Shown piece by piece: positions 20,658-30,108 of a stretch of DNA of 64,000 nucleotides. The position numbers and the translations under genes are program-made. Each line of letters starts with the position of its first letter. The first letter of the stretch is position 1. Under the pieces are notes generated by a model. The model was given only the letters and a program-made list of their open reading frames with translations. It ran no database searches and was not told the DNA's origin. The stretch comes from Muribaculaceae bacterium. GTDB lineage: Bacteria > Bacteroidota > Bacteroidia > Bacteroidales > Muribaculaceae. Where the stretch lies: assembly GCA_029060725.1 (NCBI GenBank), contig JAIDTL010000038.1, forward strand, positions 62,001-126,000. Direction: 5' to 3'.

Positions 20658-21554
20658 TTATAACATTTTCTTAAATATTCGATCTTTTCTGTATTTACCT
20701 GTTTTGGGATCGATGGAATATGATATTCTGGAAACCACCCCCACAATATATTCTTCGGGAACCAAGCCCCAATAGCGGGAATCGTTTGAATTAATTACGT
20801 TGTCGCCACACATAAAATAATAACTGTGGCGGAATGTATGGAAATCGAGGGTATTCCCGTCCGCAAACACTCGGTCTGTCTCCCAATCGAATGTGATATT
20901 CTTTCTCGTCTCCCATTCAAGAAGCATACGGTAAAGACTTCCCTCTTTTGCAGTCAACTTGACATGATCACCTTTGCGAGGCAGATATAGAGGCCCAAAA
21001 TTCTTTATAGTCCATGGCAGGTGTCCGTCGTATGGCAGACAGTGGAATGCGAATTCCGGAAACACACTGTCTGGTATGTTCTCAAAACTGTCCTGCATAC
21101 CTTTAAGCCCAATCAGTCCTTTGTAGTTGTTATTTCGGAAATGTCCGTTTGCGATTGAAACAGAATCACCCGGTACGCCGATGCAACGCTTGGCATATAC
21201 ATTGTTGATGACGAAATTAATCTTATCGTCGTGACGGGGATAGTTGAACACAAGTATATCATTGGGTTTGATAGCCCGTCTACCTCTCGTGCGCCAGCTT
21301 TTAAGTTCTATACCATTCTTGTCAAAATTAAAATCAGAATAAATACGAGCACCCGATATAGTCTTGTCAACAATAATTCGATCACCAGGCAGCAGGGTCG
21401 GCTCCATAGACTCTGTAGGAGTTATGAACTGATCGAAAAGAAAGATTCTCATAAGATACCATGAAGCAATACAAAGCATTATAAAGAATAACGTCAAATA
21501 AACATATTCAACGAGATCCTTTATAAACTTAGATATTTCAGGGAATCTAATCAT
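20658..21554 (-). CDS. lepB: Signal peptidase I
   Basis: TPTESMEPTLLPGDRIIVDK and YAKRCIGVPGDSV catalytic boxes; C-terminal GDN..NSNDSRYWG. Confidence 0.95.
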   Translation of the reverse strand: MIRFPEISKFIKDLVEYVYLTLFFIMLCIASWYLMRIFLFDQFITPTESMEPTLLPGDRIIVDKTISGARIYSDFNFDKNGIELKSWRTRGRRAIKPNDILVFNYPRHDDKINFVINNVYAKRCIGVPGDSVSIANGHFRNNNYKGLIGLKGMQDSFENIPDSVFPEFAFHCLPYDGHLPWTIKNFGPLYLPRKGDHVKLTAKEGSLYRMLLEWETRKNITFDWETDRVFADGNTLDFHTFRHSYYFMCGDNVINSNDSRYWGLVPEEYIVGVVSRISYSIDPKTGKYRKDRIFKKML

Positions 21555-21602
21555 TTTCTAAGAATTTATCAAAGTGTACAATACTTACGAATCACAACCT
21601 AA

Positions 21603-22694
21603 TCAAAGATATTTATTGATACTATCTAAAAATGAGGAAATATTATATGTTATTACACAATCTGACTCTGCATCAAGGCAAAATAGTACACCATTTCTCT
21701 CATTAATGTCAAATCTTCGTATGGTATTCATAGCAAGGTCTATTGTTCCAATTGGATTCCCATCCCAAGAGAAGAAATCTATGCTTTGATCAATAACATT
21801 TCCTTTATCAATGTTATTCCGAATCAACGCAAAATAATCGTTATAGCCGTATCCGCCTCCAAATAAAGAGGTATAATTATTTAATAATTTGTCAACATAC
21901 TGTGCCTCTTTCTGCAAATCCTTATATTCTATGCAAACTCCATTCTTGTCAAAAATTTCATAAATGACTATTTGATTACTGTAACCAGGAATCTCTGCTA
22001 CCATTCTACCATCTGGTCTTATTGCGGGATTTGTCAGTAATAACTGAATGTCTTCAATTTTCTCAATACTCTTGGAGTTTAGATTTTCAATATATTTATT
22101 GTTATTAACAATTTCATTATTAGAATTACTTCTAATGGTCCTCACTATTCGTTTGTCTATAGGATCGATATATGCCTGTATATATTGCTCATTGTCAAGA
22201 CAATAAGTCCAGACAGTCATATTCTCTGAATTTATATCACAAAAAGTCGCATTTCCTTCATAATCGTTATCGGAAATTAATTTTGTCATATTGAACTTCA
22301 CCATTTTTTGCCTATCAGGAAGTGGAATAGCGGCAATTATGTCATTACCATTCTTATAGAAAGATGATTGGTAACAAGGAATAGGCATGGTCATTTCGTA
22401 TGGCGCATTTCCTACATTGAAAAAACTTCCGATAGAATCCATCTGAGGCAAAGAATATACATGCCAGAAGTTCTCATTCCCTAATACTGAAACTATCAAA
22501 AGGGAATCAACAACCTTTATCTCAGAAATCCCAAAAGACTTTATAGGCAAGGTGATGGCATCAGTTTCATTCAGTTTTATACTAACTGGAAACTGATTCA
22601 CATCAACAACCTGTATAGTTTCCTTTGAATTACTCCCACAGCTTGAGAAAAACATGAGGGCTAAGGTTAAAAAGCTAAATATAAATGGCTTCAT
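21603..22694 (-). CDS. Propeller-like lipoprotein (BF3164/6-bladed type)
   Basis: MKPFIFSFLTLALMFFSSCGSN lipobox; ORF track start (22733) overlaps upstream NVEAL gene. Confidence 0.75.
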   Translation of the reverse strand: MKPFIFSFLTLALMFFSSCGSNSKETIQVVDVNQFPVSIKLNETDAITLPIKSFGISEIKVVDSLLIVSVLGNENFWHVYSLPQMDSIGSFFNVGNAPYEMTMPIPCYQSSFYKNGNDIIAAIPLPDRQKMVKFNMTKLISDNDYEGNATFCDINSENMTVWTYCLDNEQYIQAYIDPIDKRIVRTIRSNSNNEIVNNNKYIENLNSKSIEKIEDIQLLLTNPAIRPDGRMVAEIPGYSNQIVIYEIFDKNGVCIEYKDLQKEAQYVDKLLNNYTSLFGGGYGYNDYFALIRNNIDKGNVIDQSIDFFSWDGNPIGTIDLAMNTIRRFDINERNGVLFCLDAESDCVITYNISSFLDSINKYL

Positions 22695-22723
22695 TTGAGA
22701 AATGATTAATCTAGCGATTGTAA

Positions 22724-23011
22724 TTAAGGACAAGTAGAACTCTTACCTGTAGCAACATAGCCATAACGGAAACTGCATGTTCTACAATGTAATGGCATAG
22801 AATATGCACCAGTATACATTATTTCGGTATTACAGTGCATTCTCATTTTGCCAGGGCCAGGATTATCACCAAAAGTAAGAGCCTCAACGTTCTGAATTAA
22901 CAAGGATGCGTAATCATTCTCAGGCTGAGAGAAAGACTTCATTCCAAGATCACATATAGCAATCCCAGAAGCTATTGTCACAAGAGACAATAAAATTTTT
23001 CTAAAGTTCAT
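22724..23011 (-). CDS. NVEAL-type secreted peptide precursor (95 aa)
   Basis: LLIQNVEALTFGD after hydrophobic leader; four Cys after the motif. Confidence 0.87.
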   Translation of the reverse strand: MNFRKILLSLVTIASGIAICDLGMKSFSQPENDYASLLIQNVEALTFGDNPGPGKMRMHCNTEIMYTGAYSMPLHCRTCSFRYGYVATGKSSTCP

Positions 23012-23035
23012 TTATTCTGTTTTTTAAGTTATTAA

Positions 23036-23067
23036 TAATTATTATCGATATGTATCATTTCAATCGA
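23036..23067 (-). promoter_or_regulatory. Shared upstream motif, copy 2
   Basis: ATTATTATCGATATGTATCATTTCAATCGA; see copy 1. Confidence 0.5.
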
Positions 23068-23181
23068 ATCAAAAGCATACTGCTAGTATTGTGTATTTTT
23101 TCTATTGTATATTTTAATTATTAAGTTTAACATAGTTTTGAATCTCTTTATTGGTTCATCGAGATTGTTTTGTCGATGAAG

Positions 23182-23760
23182 CTATGGATAATGTTGCTGA
23201 AGTGTCTTGAATAGCAATTCTTTAATTCGATTGTTTTGTATTGGATTTCCAACAAGTATTATTTTATCCTGTTCGTCTGTTGTAAAGACATGTAAAATTT
23301 TATTATCTGGAATCCAGGGATTGTTTCTATCGAACTCTCCTTCAACATCGACAATGTACCAGAACGGGAATTTTTCATGATTTAAGCGTGAAAACACCTC
23401 ATCAATTTGCCCTCTTTCAGGATTAAGTACTACAAGCATTTCTGCTCCTTTAGCTCTTAAAGTATCATTAATTTCATAATAGTCGATCAAATGACTTATA
23501 GTACATCCTGAACATGAAGTTGAGTCAACAAATACCACAAACTTCTTTTTCGGCATAGACGTATAAGAGGAATCGACTCCGTTAAAAAAAATTTTTGCTT
23601 TTTCAAATGAAAGGTCTACATTAATACCAGTCATTTTCATCACCTGCTTTTCCAAGGTTCTTTTCGGAGATAGTGAGAAATAGTAAATGATAAAACCAAC
23701 GGAGCAAATCACCATCAATACTGCAATTACAATATATTTTAATTCTTTATATTTCTTCAT
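23182..23760 (-). CDS. Membrane-anchored thioredoxin-like protein
   Basis: N-terminal TM; VVFVDSTSCSGCTISHL with CxxC; TlpA-like layout. Confidence 0.7.
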   Translation of the reverse strand: MKKYKELKYIVIAVLMVICSVGFIIYYFSLSPKRTLEKQVMKMTGINVDLSFEKAKIFFNGVDSSYTSMPKKKFVVFVDSTSCSGCTISHLIDYYEINDTLRAKGAEMLVVLNPERGQIDEVFSRLNHEKFPFWYIVDVEGEFDRNNPWIPDNKILHVFTTDEQDKIILVGNPIQNNRIKELLFKTLQQHYP

Positions 23761-23777
23761 ACCGTTTTGATTTATTT

Positions 23778-26579
23778 TTACCACCAAATCTGTTTTTCAT
23801 TCTCATATGTAAATATTCGTTCTTCCTTTCCCTTTGTGAGATTTCTGATCACATACAGTCCTCCTGAGGGTATGGTATCATATACAAGCTGATTCTCCGA
23901 GGCTTTTTTCTTGCCTAAAGATGTCCATTCTTTATCATGCCAGTATAGCAGTTCATATTCATCCCCAATCTCGATGCAGTTGCCGTCATTTCTCGGTATA
24001 TAGCGTATCCTGCTGATGCGTGTTGGTTTGCTGAACTTCACACCCACCCAATGTCCATCAGGACTCTCTCCATGAAATCCAGTTAGTATATCACCGTCGA
24101 ACACTTTCTCTTTTATCTTACCTGCAATCCCTTGTGATCCGATAATATCGCCAGTAAGCTTTTCCCCCTCAGGCGAAAAAAACTCTATCTCATTTACATT
24201 ACAATATGAACCGTTAGGACCTATATACCGAACATACCGGTAAGCTGTGTCTACGGCGATCTTTACGTCATACCAATTGCCGTCAGTTAGTCCCTCATGT
24301 GTATATAGATCAGTTTTCTTTGAGAAATCAGCGACATTAGATCCCTGAAAATGTCCTCCGGACATCCTTATGTTGAAATGGTCATGCCTACCGAAAAAAG
24401 GATATTTTCGGAGAATCGTCAGTCGTTGTTTGGAAGTCGTATCCGCTTCGATATCCCTAATTTTTCCATCTGCTTCAATAAGGAAAGGGGAGCCAAACGG
24501 AACTATCTTTCCATCTTCAAAAGTTCCCGCCATATATACTATGTTCCTGCCCATTGATTTGAACGTGACTTTCCCATTCCGTATATTCCCATAGTGTACC
24601 GGCACCCATTTGCTGTTGTCAAAGACACAGATGTATGCCACATTGCGGTCTTTTAAATCTGACGGAATACTCCTCGTTACATCCGTAGTGGTATAGTATT
24701 CGTCCGTCACATCCGTAAAGTCCGCATTATGAAATAGTTGTGGTATACTTTTTTCATCTTTAAGGTCTTTCGCAATCTCACGATTGAGCCTGTATCCATG
24801 TCGAAAGATCTTCGGCTTGATATAGCCATGGTAGTAATGAGCCGTATCTCCAGGCACGCATCCCATATAAAATGGGATGGACTTTCCATCCGGAGTTACG
24901 ATAACGCTCCATGAATGCCCCTGACTGCGGTTGCCCCAGTTGGGCGTAAAGTCTACTGCTGCCGGTATTCCAAGGTAGCGACAAAGGTAAACTGTATAAC
25001 TCGCCTCATCGCGGCAATTGCCCGTGCGTCCTTTAAGCAGGGATGAGGCTTTAGGGGGAACGTTTCCCTTGAATGCATACCATTCAAATTGGTTTGTCAC
25101 ATCAAATACCTTCAGTGCTTCCGAGATTGCGCTCCCAAATGTATATAGAGTATTAGGGTTTGTGTTTACTCCACATATCTCCGGTTTCCATTTCTGGCTG
25201 TCTCTACCAGCATATGATGTCTGAATAATACGTTCTTTACCATCTTCATCAAATGATGACTCGAGGAAAAGACCGCTGTCCTTGCTCATTATTCTGTATA
25301 AGCCATCCCCTATAGGGAAAAATATCCACTTCTGATGATTGGCATTAAGGAAATTATATCGGCTTATCGGGTCATTTTCTTTTAGACTGCAATATTTCAC
25401 TTCAAGACAATACTCGATGGAATCTGACTTAGCAGGTGAAATGCTCCAGCTGCCATTCCCTCTATTGTCAAGGCGAACCATCATGCTACTGTCATTTTTC
25501 TCAATTGAACGAAGGGAGATATCACCAAGTGCGTTCTGACTCAAAGTGTCGAATGCTATGTAATTTCCAGAACAATTGTTCTTGATGCGATAAATGTTCT
25601 TTGAAAAATCTTCAGCCTTACTTTCCTCAAACGGCTCGACAGCTGAAAGCCTAATATAATCAAGACCGACAGTTCCCTTACTGTGTTCTATGACTATCTC
25701 ATTTTCTCCACTTTTCAGCTCTATGTCAACACCTGTCCTTGAATCACGGAACACCTTCATCGTATTTGTCGGATCAAGACGCTTATTGCAGATCAACTTT
25801 CCATTTACAATGATTTTGACTTCCGGATCATTTGAGGCTGCCGTATATCGAAGAAATAAACTCTTTTTTAAAGACAAAGGTGAATTTATAGTAAATCTAA
25901 CTGAAGAGTAATCCTTATCAAGGACTACCATTTCACCTTTAGACGCACTTTCTGTCGATACAATCTCAGAATCTGAGATTACACCTTGTTCTGCCTCAAA
26001 CTCTATACCTCGCTTACTGCGTATAACCTTTGATTTCAGAGTTGGGTACTCTTTATTAACCAACTTTTTCCAGTCACTAACTTGCTCTGTAAGCAGACGA
26101 TATGGGAGCACATAGTCAAGGAATAACGACTCATCATACTCATTATGCCATAATGATGCCTGCCATGTATCGCAAGCTTCATCTATCACTTTTATCAAAT
26201 AATCTGCCTTCAGCCAACGAATATCAGGAACCGCTGTCATATCCTTGCTGTCAACATTTTCCATTAATTGCTTGAATACACTGTCGCGAAATTGAATTGG
26301 TTCTTCTGACATAGCAAGATAAACAGAATCATATAGCTGTATTCCCTTACCTTCGTATGAATAGTGAAATGGCATATTCTCGATGAGAAATTTAGCCACC
26401 CTATATTTGAGCGGGTCAGGATTATCTTTAAAGTGGCTGAGAACCTTCTCCAATTCATCACGATTATCCCCTGCCATGTCAAGAGACTGCTGGAGATTGC
26501 TGTCACAAGCAATAAGCATGCTTATAGCGACTATCAATCCGACAATCCAATATACAGTTGTATTATAGCAGAGTTTCAT
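23778..26579 (-). CDS. Transglutaminase-like domain lipoprotein with carbohydrate-binding-like/discoidin-like regions
   Basis: LKGRTGNCRDEASYTVYLCRYLGIPAAVDFTPNWGNRSQGHSWSVIV (Cys-His transglutaminase core); lipobox ISMLIAC. Confidence 0.85.
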   Translation of the reverse strand: MKLCYNTTVYWIVGLIVAISMLIACDSNLQQSLDMAGDNRDELEKVLSHFKDNPDPLKYRVAKFLIENMPFHYSYEGKGIQLYDSVYLAMSEEPIQFRDSVFKQLMENVDSKDMTAVPDIRWLKADYLIKVIDEACDTWQASLWHNEYDESLFLDYVLPYRLLTEQVSDWKKLVNKEYPTLKSKVIRSKRGIEFEAEQGVISDSEIVSTESASKGEMVVLDKDYSSVRFTINSPLSLKKSLFLRYTAASNDPEVKIIVNGKLICNKRLDPTNTMKVFRDSRTGVDIELKSGENEIVIEHSKGTVGLDYIRLSAVEPFEESKAEDFSKNIYRIKNNCSGNYIAFDTLSQNALGDISLRSIEKNDSSMMVRLDNRGNGSWSISPAKSDSIEYCLEVKYCSLKENDPISRYNFLNANHQKWIFFPIGDGLYRIMSKDSGLFLESSFDEDGKERIIQTSYAGRDSQKWKPEICGVNTNPNTLYTFGSAISEALKVFDVTNQFEWYAFKGNVPPKASSLLKGRTGNCRDEASYTVYLCRYLGIPAAVDFTPNWGNRSQGHSWSVIVTPDGKSIPFYMGCVPGDTAHYYHGYIKPKIFRHGYRLNREIAKDLKDEKSIPQLFHNADFTDVTDEYYTTTDVTRSIPSDLKDRNVAYICVFDNSKWVPVHYGNIRNGKVTFKSMGRNIVYMAGTFEDGKIVPFGSPFLIEADGKIRDIEADTTSKQRLTILRKYPFFGRHDHFNIRMSGGHFQGSNVADFSKKTDLYTHEGLTDGNWYDVKIAVDTAYRYVRYIGPNGSYCNVNEIEFFSPEGEKLTGDIIGSQGIAGKIKEKVFDGDILTGFHGESPDGHWVGVKFSKPTRISRIRYIPRNDGNCIEIGDEYELLYWHDKEWTSLGKKKASENQLVYDTIPSGGLYVIRNLTKGKEERIFTYENEKQIWW

Positions 26580-26592
26580 GTTTATTATTTTA

Positions 26593-27069
26593 TTATTTTA
26601 TTATTTTATTTGAAAATGTTGAGAAAAGTATAAATACAGAGATTCCGAGCAAAAAAAGATTTTTTACGAAAGTCTCCATAGGGTTCAAATGTATGATTTC
26701 GCCGAAGCATCCACATGATTCGAGCCCTCCATACATATCCGTCAAATTGATATAGGTGATGATTGTGAAGAATGATAAGATTGCCGGATAGATCAGGCTA
26801 AGTATCGGACGCAGTCGCTTAAATAAAACTAGCACTCCGATAGCAATCTCGCACACACAAATTGCCATGGCTAATACAACGGAATAAGGCTGTATGGTCT
26901 CAAGACCCAAAAGGTCAAGGAAATCCCTTACAGTTATTATGAATCCTTTCACTGCTACTCCTTTCAGGATTCCCGAGACAATGAATGTTACAGATAGTAA
27001 CATCCATGCAACAGAATGGAAAATAGAAATCCAATCGGGTTTCATGATTTTACCTACCAGCTTATCCAT
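26593..27069 (-). CDS. MauE/DoxX-like redox-associated membrane protein
   Basis: Four hydrophobic segments and MYGGLESCGCFGEIIHLNP motif. Confidence 0.8.
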   Translation of the reverse strand: MDKLVGKIMKPDWISIFHSVAWMLLSVTFIVSGILKGVAVKGFIITVRDFLDLLGLETIQPYSVVLAMAICVCEIAIGVLVLFKRLRPILSLIYPAILSFFTIITYINLTDMYGGLESCGCFGEIIHLNPMETFVKNLFLLGISVFILFSTFSNKIIK

Positions 27070-27072
27070 ACT

Positions 27073-27447
27073 TTATAGATCAATATACCCTATATAGGCA
27101 TGTTCTACTCCAATCAAACGAAGTTGATACACACCGGATAGTCCCGAAATAAAGTCAGCGAATTCCGAATCTAAGGCATTCGATCGGATTACATACGTTC
27201 CATCTTCATCCCACAACTCATACGCTGTGATGAATTCAGATGATGATAACTCTATACGATGATTTTCGAAATCAATCGTACATATAACAGAAACTGCAGG
27301 TGCACGATTTCCTTTAGAAGGCCGCTCATCTTCTAAAGTCGAATCGATAAATAATCCTATAGCAATTTGTTCCGATTTCGCAAAACAAGGAATCGAGACC
27401 AAAATCAGGCAAAGGCCAGATAACAGATTTTTATATAAATTTTTCAT
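27073..27447 (-). CDS. Secreted DUF3244-like protein
   Basis: Signal peptide and short beta-rich domain ending in GVYQLRLIG. Confidence 0.6.
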   Translation of the reverse strand: MKNLYKNLLSGLCLILVSIPCFAKSEQIAIGLFIDSTLEDERPSKGNRAPAVSVICTIDFENHRIELSSSEFITAYELWDEDGTYVIRSNALDSEFADFISGLSGVYQLRLIGVEHAYIGYIDL

Positions 27448-27451
27448 GCCG

Positions 27452-27459
27452 CAAAATTA
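27452..27459 (-). promoter_or_regulatory. Bacteroidetes -7 element (TAATTTTG on minus strand)
   Basis: CAAAATTA on + strand just upstream of the DUF3244-like gene. Confidence 0.45.
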
Positions 27460-27590
27460 CGGCTAGTTATCGGAAAATCAGTTAGATGATTTTTAGAAAA
27501 GGATTAGATAAATTTTAGAAAATCAATCAGTGATACATATTTGAATTAAATTGTTATGAATTCGCATCTCACTATAACAAAATGGAACCT

Positions 27591-29291
27591 TCACAACCTA
27601 ACAAGCATAGAGTCTACAGCCGATTTGTCACACCCAATTTTACCGGCTATTGAAGTTCGTTGACGCGAAACCGTAGCAGGTTGGCGATTTAACAGATCTG
27701 CTATTTGTGTGTTTGAAAATCCTAACTTTATTAACATTGCTACCTTACGCTCCGCGCCAGAAATTTGATGTTGAGTCAGGATATTGAGATAAAGATCGAA
27801 ATCAGGTGATACACTTTTGATAAGGTTCTCAATCTGTGTCCAAGTTACATCTTTGCACATCTCTTCCTTATTTTCTGCATTCTCCTTTAATTTCACATAA
27901 AGGGAAGATTCAAGAAATTTATTGTTTACCAAGCCATAGGGATCGTTTTTTTTCAGATTCTCAATATCTTCAAGGATGCGATCTTTTGCCTTAATAGAAT
28001 AGGTAAGACCACTCGTCTCACGGTTTTCTATCTCACTTTTCAATCGAGATTGCTCAATCTCATCTTTGAGTTTTTCTGTTAGAATAAAGCCTTCCATCAA
28101 TTGAGAGTCTTTCCTAGATTTGCGATATCGACGCCATAACACCAAGATTAGTATTATTAGAATTAAGAGTATAACACATCCAAATATAAACCAAACTTTC
28201 TCTTTGAACGAGTTTAGTTGTCGCTCCGCATCCTCTCTACCTTGCTCATGTTTTGAATAATTATAACGTGCATTCTGAATCAACGCCTGTTCTGCTTCAT
28301 GTGTATTTAAAAAGTCTTCAATTGTCTGCTTATATTCTGGCATAAGTTTTAAAAGAGTATCCTTGGATATATAGTTTTTCAATTCATCGGAGAATATCAC
28401 CTTATATCCTGTCTTTTTATTATTGGGAGTTTTTAGCTTAGTAAGTTGTCGTGCATACATATAAGCAGTATCTAAAATTCCTGCATCTTTATATATGTTT
28501 GCAGCTACTGCCAAACAATATGGAGTAGTTATTGAATCTACCATAGATGGAAGAGAACGTATAACCAATAGTGCAGAATCTATCTTTAATTCCTCGTACA
28601 ACATTTCTGCGAATTCAACTTGAATAGTCTGTCTGTCAGACACATCAAGTCGAGAAGATATTCTTATAGCCTCATCTATATATCTTCGAGCTTCCTTAAT
28701 ATTTTTATGTCGTAAAAGGGAACTTGAAATTAGACTGTTGGTAAAAGCCATTCCATAATCATTATTCTCATGAATTTCTATCTTCAATGATTTTTCTAGA
28801 TAATCAATCGCCGCAGAGTCAAGTCTAAGGCTATGTAACAAACGACCAGTCTGATCCAGTACTGAACTTCTAAACCTAAGATACCTATCATCATCAGGAA
28901 TCTCATCAAGTGATTTCTGAAAGAACTCAAGTGCTGTTGGATAATCTCCGATGTCTGAGTATACGCGGCCTCCATAGTAGAGAGCTTCTGCATAAAGTCC
29001 TTCACTACGGTGCTTTTCATAATAATCAATCAAATCAAGAATCTTACTGTCAGAGGTATGAACAACGTATGCCTTGTCTTTACTTTTTATTGAAAGCAAA
29101 TCAAAGCGACATAGGTCTTTCCCTGATAGAGAAGAGCGATCTATACTATCAAGTGCACGAATGGCATCTTCCGGAATTGAATCGCACAGATGGTCGATAC
29201 GTTCAAATTCGGCATCAAGACTACCTCCGCCTCCACAGGAACAAACAGCAAATAGACATAAGACTAATAATATACTATCCTTGATTCTCAT
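27591..29291 (-). CDS. TPR lipoprotein/membrane regulator with C-terminal LuxR-like HTH
   Basis: CSCGGGG lipobox at corrected start MRIKDS, TPR array, TM helix, LGFSNTQIADLLNRQPATVSRQRTSI HTH. Confidence 0.8.
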   Translation of the reverse strand: MRIKDSILLVLCLFAVCSCGGGGSLDAEFERIDHLCDSIPEDAIRALDSIDRSSLSGKDLCRFDLLSIKSKDKAYVVHTSDSKILDLIDYYEKHRSEGLYAEALYYGGRVYSDIGDYPTALEFFQKSLDEIPDDDRYLRFRSSVLDQTGRLLHSLRLDSAAIDYLEKSLKIEIHENNDYGMAFTNSLISSSLLRHKNIKEARRYIDEAIRISSRLDVSDRQTIQVEFAEMLYEELKIDSALLVIRSLPSMVDSITTPYCLAVAANIYKDAGILDTAYMYARQLTKLKTPNNKKTGYKVIFSDELKNYISKDTLLKLMPEYKQTIEDFLNTHEAEQALIQNARYNYSKHEQGREDAERQLNSFKEKVWFIFGCVILLILIILILVLWRRYRKSRKDSQLMEGFILTEKLKDEIEQSRLKSEIENRETSGLTYSIKAKDRILEDIENLKKNDPYGLVNNKFLESSLYVKLKENAENKEEMCKDVTWTQIENLIKSVSPDFDLYLNILTQHQISGAERKVAMLIKLGFSNTQIADLLNRQPATVSRQRTSIAGKIGCDKSAVDSMLVRL

Positions 29292-29402
29292 TACAATATC
29301 ATTCACAAATAAAATATACAAGATCAATAAATTATAAATAGATGATAACTTATGTAATAAGAAAAACATTACGCATGTTATCTCTATTCCTAAAATTTTT
29401 TG

Positions 29403-29410
29403 CAAAGATA
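29403..29410 (-). promoter_or_regulatory. Bacteroidetes -7 element (TATCTTTG on minus strand)
   Basis: CAAAGATA on + strand; overlaps the over-long ORF start, supporting initiation at 29291. Confidence 0.45.
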
Positions 29411-29625
29411 ATGAAAATTTTTCAGTGTCTGACTATACATATCTTAAAATCTTACTCACTCGATGACAAAAATGAGAATTAGCAATGGGGCTATATATGA
29501 TGTTATCGCCACAATATAGACATCAAAACAATCAAAATCAGGAATTAAGCAATTGGTAAATGACAGTTATAATGTACTTTGTCAAAAAGCCCACATAAAT
29601 ATTAAAATAACATTTGAAAAACTAC

Positions 29626-30042
29626 GAGAGGCGCAACGGCTCATTCATTATTATCGCAAGCGAACACTACGACTTAGAGACTAAAGCCGTCTGTGGCGTT
29701 TGGAACAAGTCCTGCTCTCCCGCTGACCGCTTCGTCTGAGTCAAAGAGAGGGTTAAACACCGAGTGGCTGACTCTCTTTGCAGGATGCTTCGCAAGCTAC
29801 GCTCTATCTGCCGACGATCAGCCTCTCCGTGTTCTTAACGCCCTCTCCGTGCTTTTTCTTTTCAGAGCCGTTGCGCCACTCTCCGTTTATCAGCAGTCTA
29901 CGGGGTGAGACAGTGATATGCCGTCTTCATGCTTCGACCGCATATCACAGACTCACCTTCCGGGACTGTCCAATCTTTATTTTTTAAAATCTTCAGTAGC
30001 CAATATGTCGTGATTCGTTTTCACCGGCGCGGAATCTACGCT
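29626..30042. repeat. ~417-bp non-coding direct repeat, copy 1, with nested inverted repeats
   Basis: Near-identical to 31777-32193; internal arms GAGAGGCGCAACGGCTC/GAGCCGTTGCGCCACTCTC and GTGAG..GTGATATGC/GCATATCAC..CTCAC. Confidence 0.9.
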
Positions 30043-30108
30043 ACAAAACACTCTACGCTCCAAAATAAAAATATTAATTCAATCAAGACATATTAATAAG
30101 GAAATAAA

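Noticed and set aside
20654-20746. N-terminal extension of the O-antigen-ligase-like ORF in the track
   Set aside because: Extension overlaps the 3' end of lepB out of frame; the start at MIKQRIVD (20653) fits the membrane topology better.
26580-26612. TATTATTT tandem run upstream of the transglutaminase-like gene
   Set aside because: Short simple AT-rich repeat; could be slippage-prone, but nothing supports phase variation.
29292-29405. N-terminal extension of the TPR-HTH ORF
   Set aside because: Contains the likely -7 promoter element, and the downstream start gives a clean lipoprotein signal peptide.
29693-29987. Short + strand ORFs inside the 417-bp repeat copy 1
   Set aside because: Frames not retained equivalently in copy 2, whose ORF set differs; the inverted-repeat structure explains conservation better than coding.
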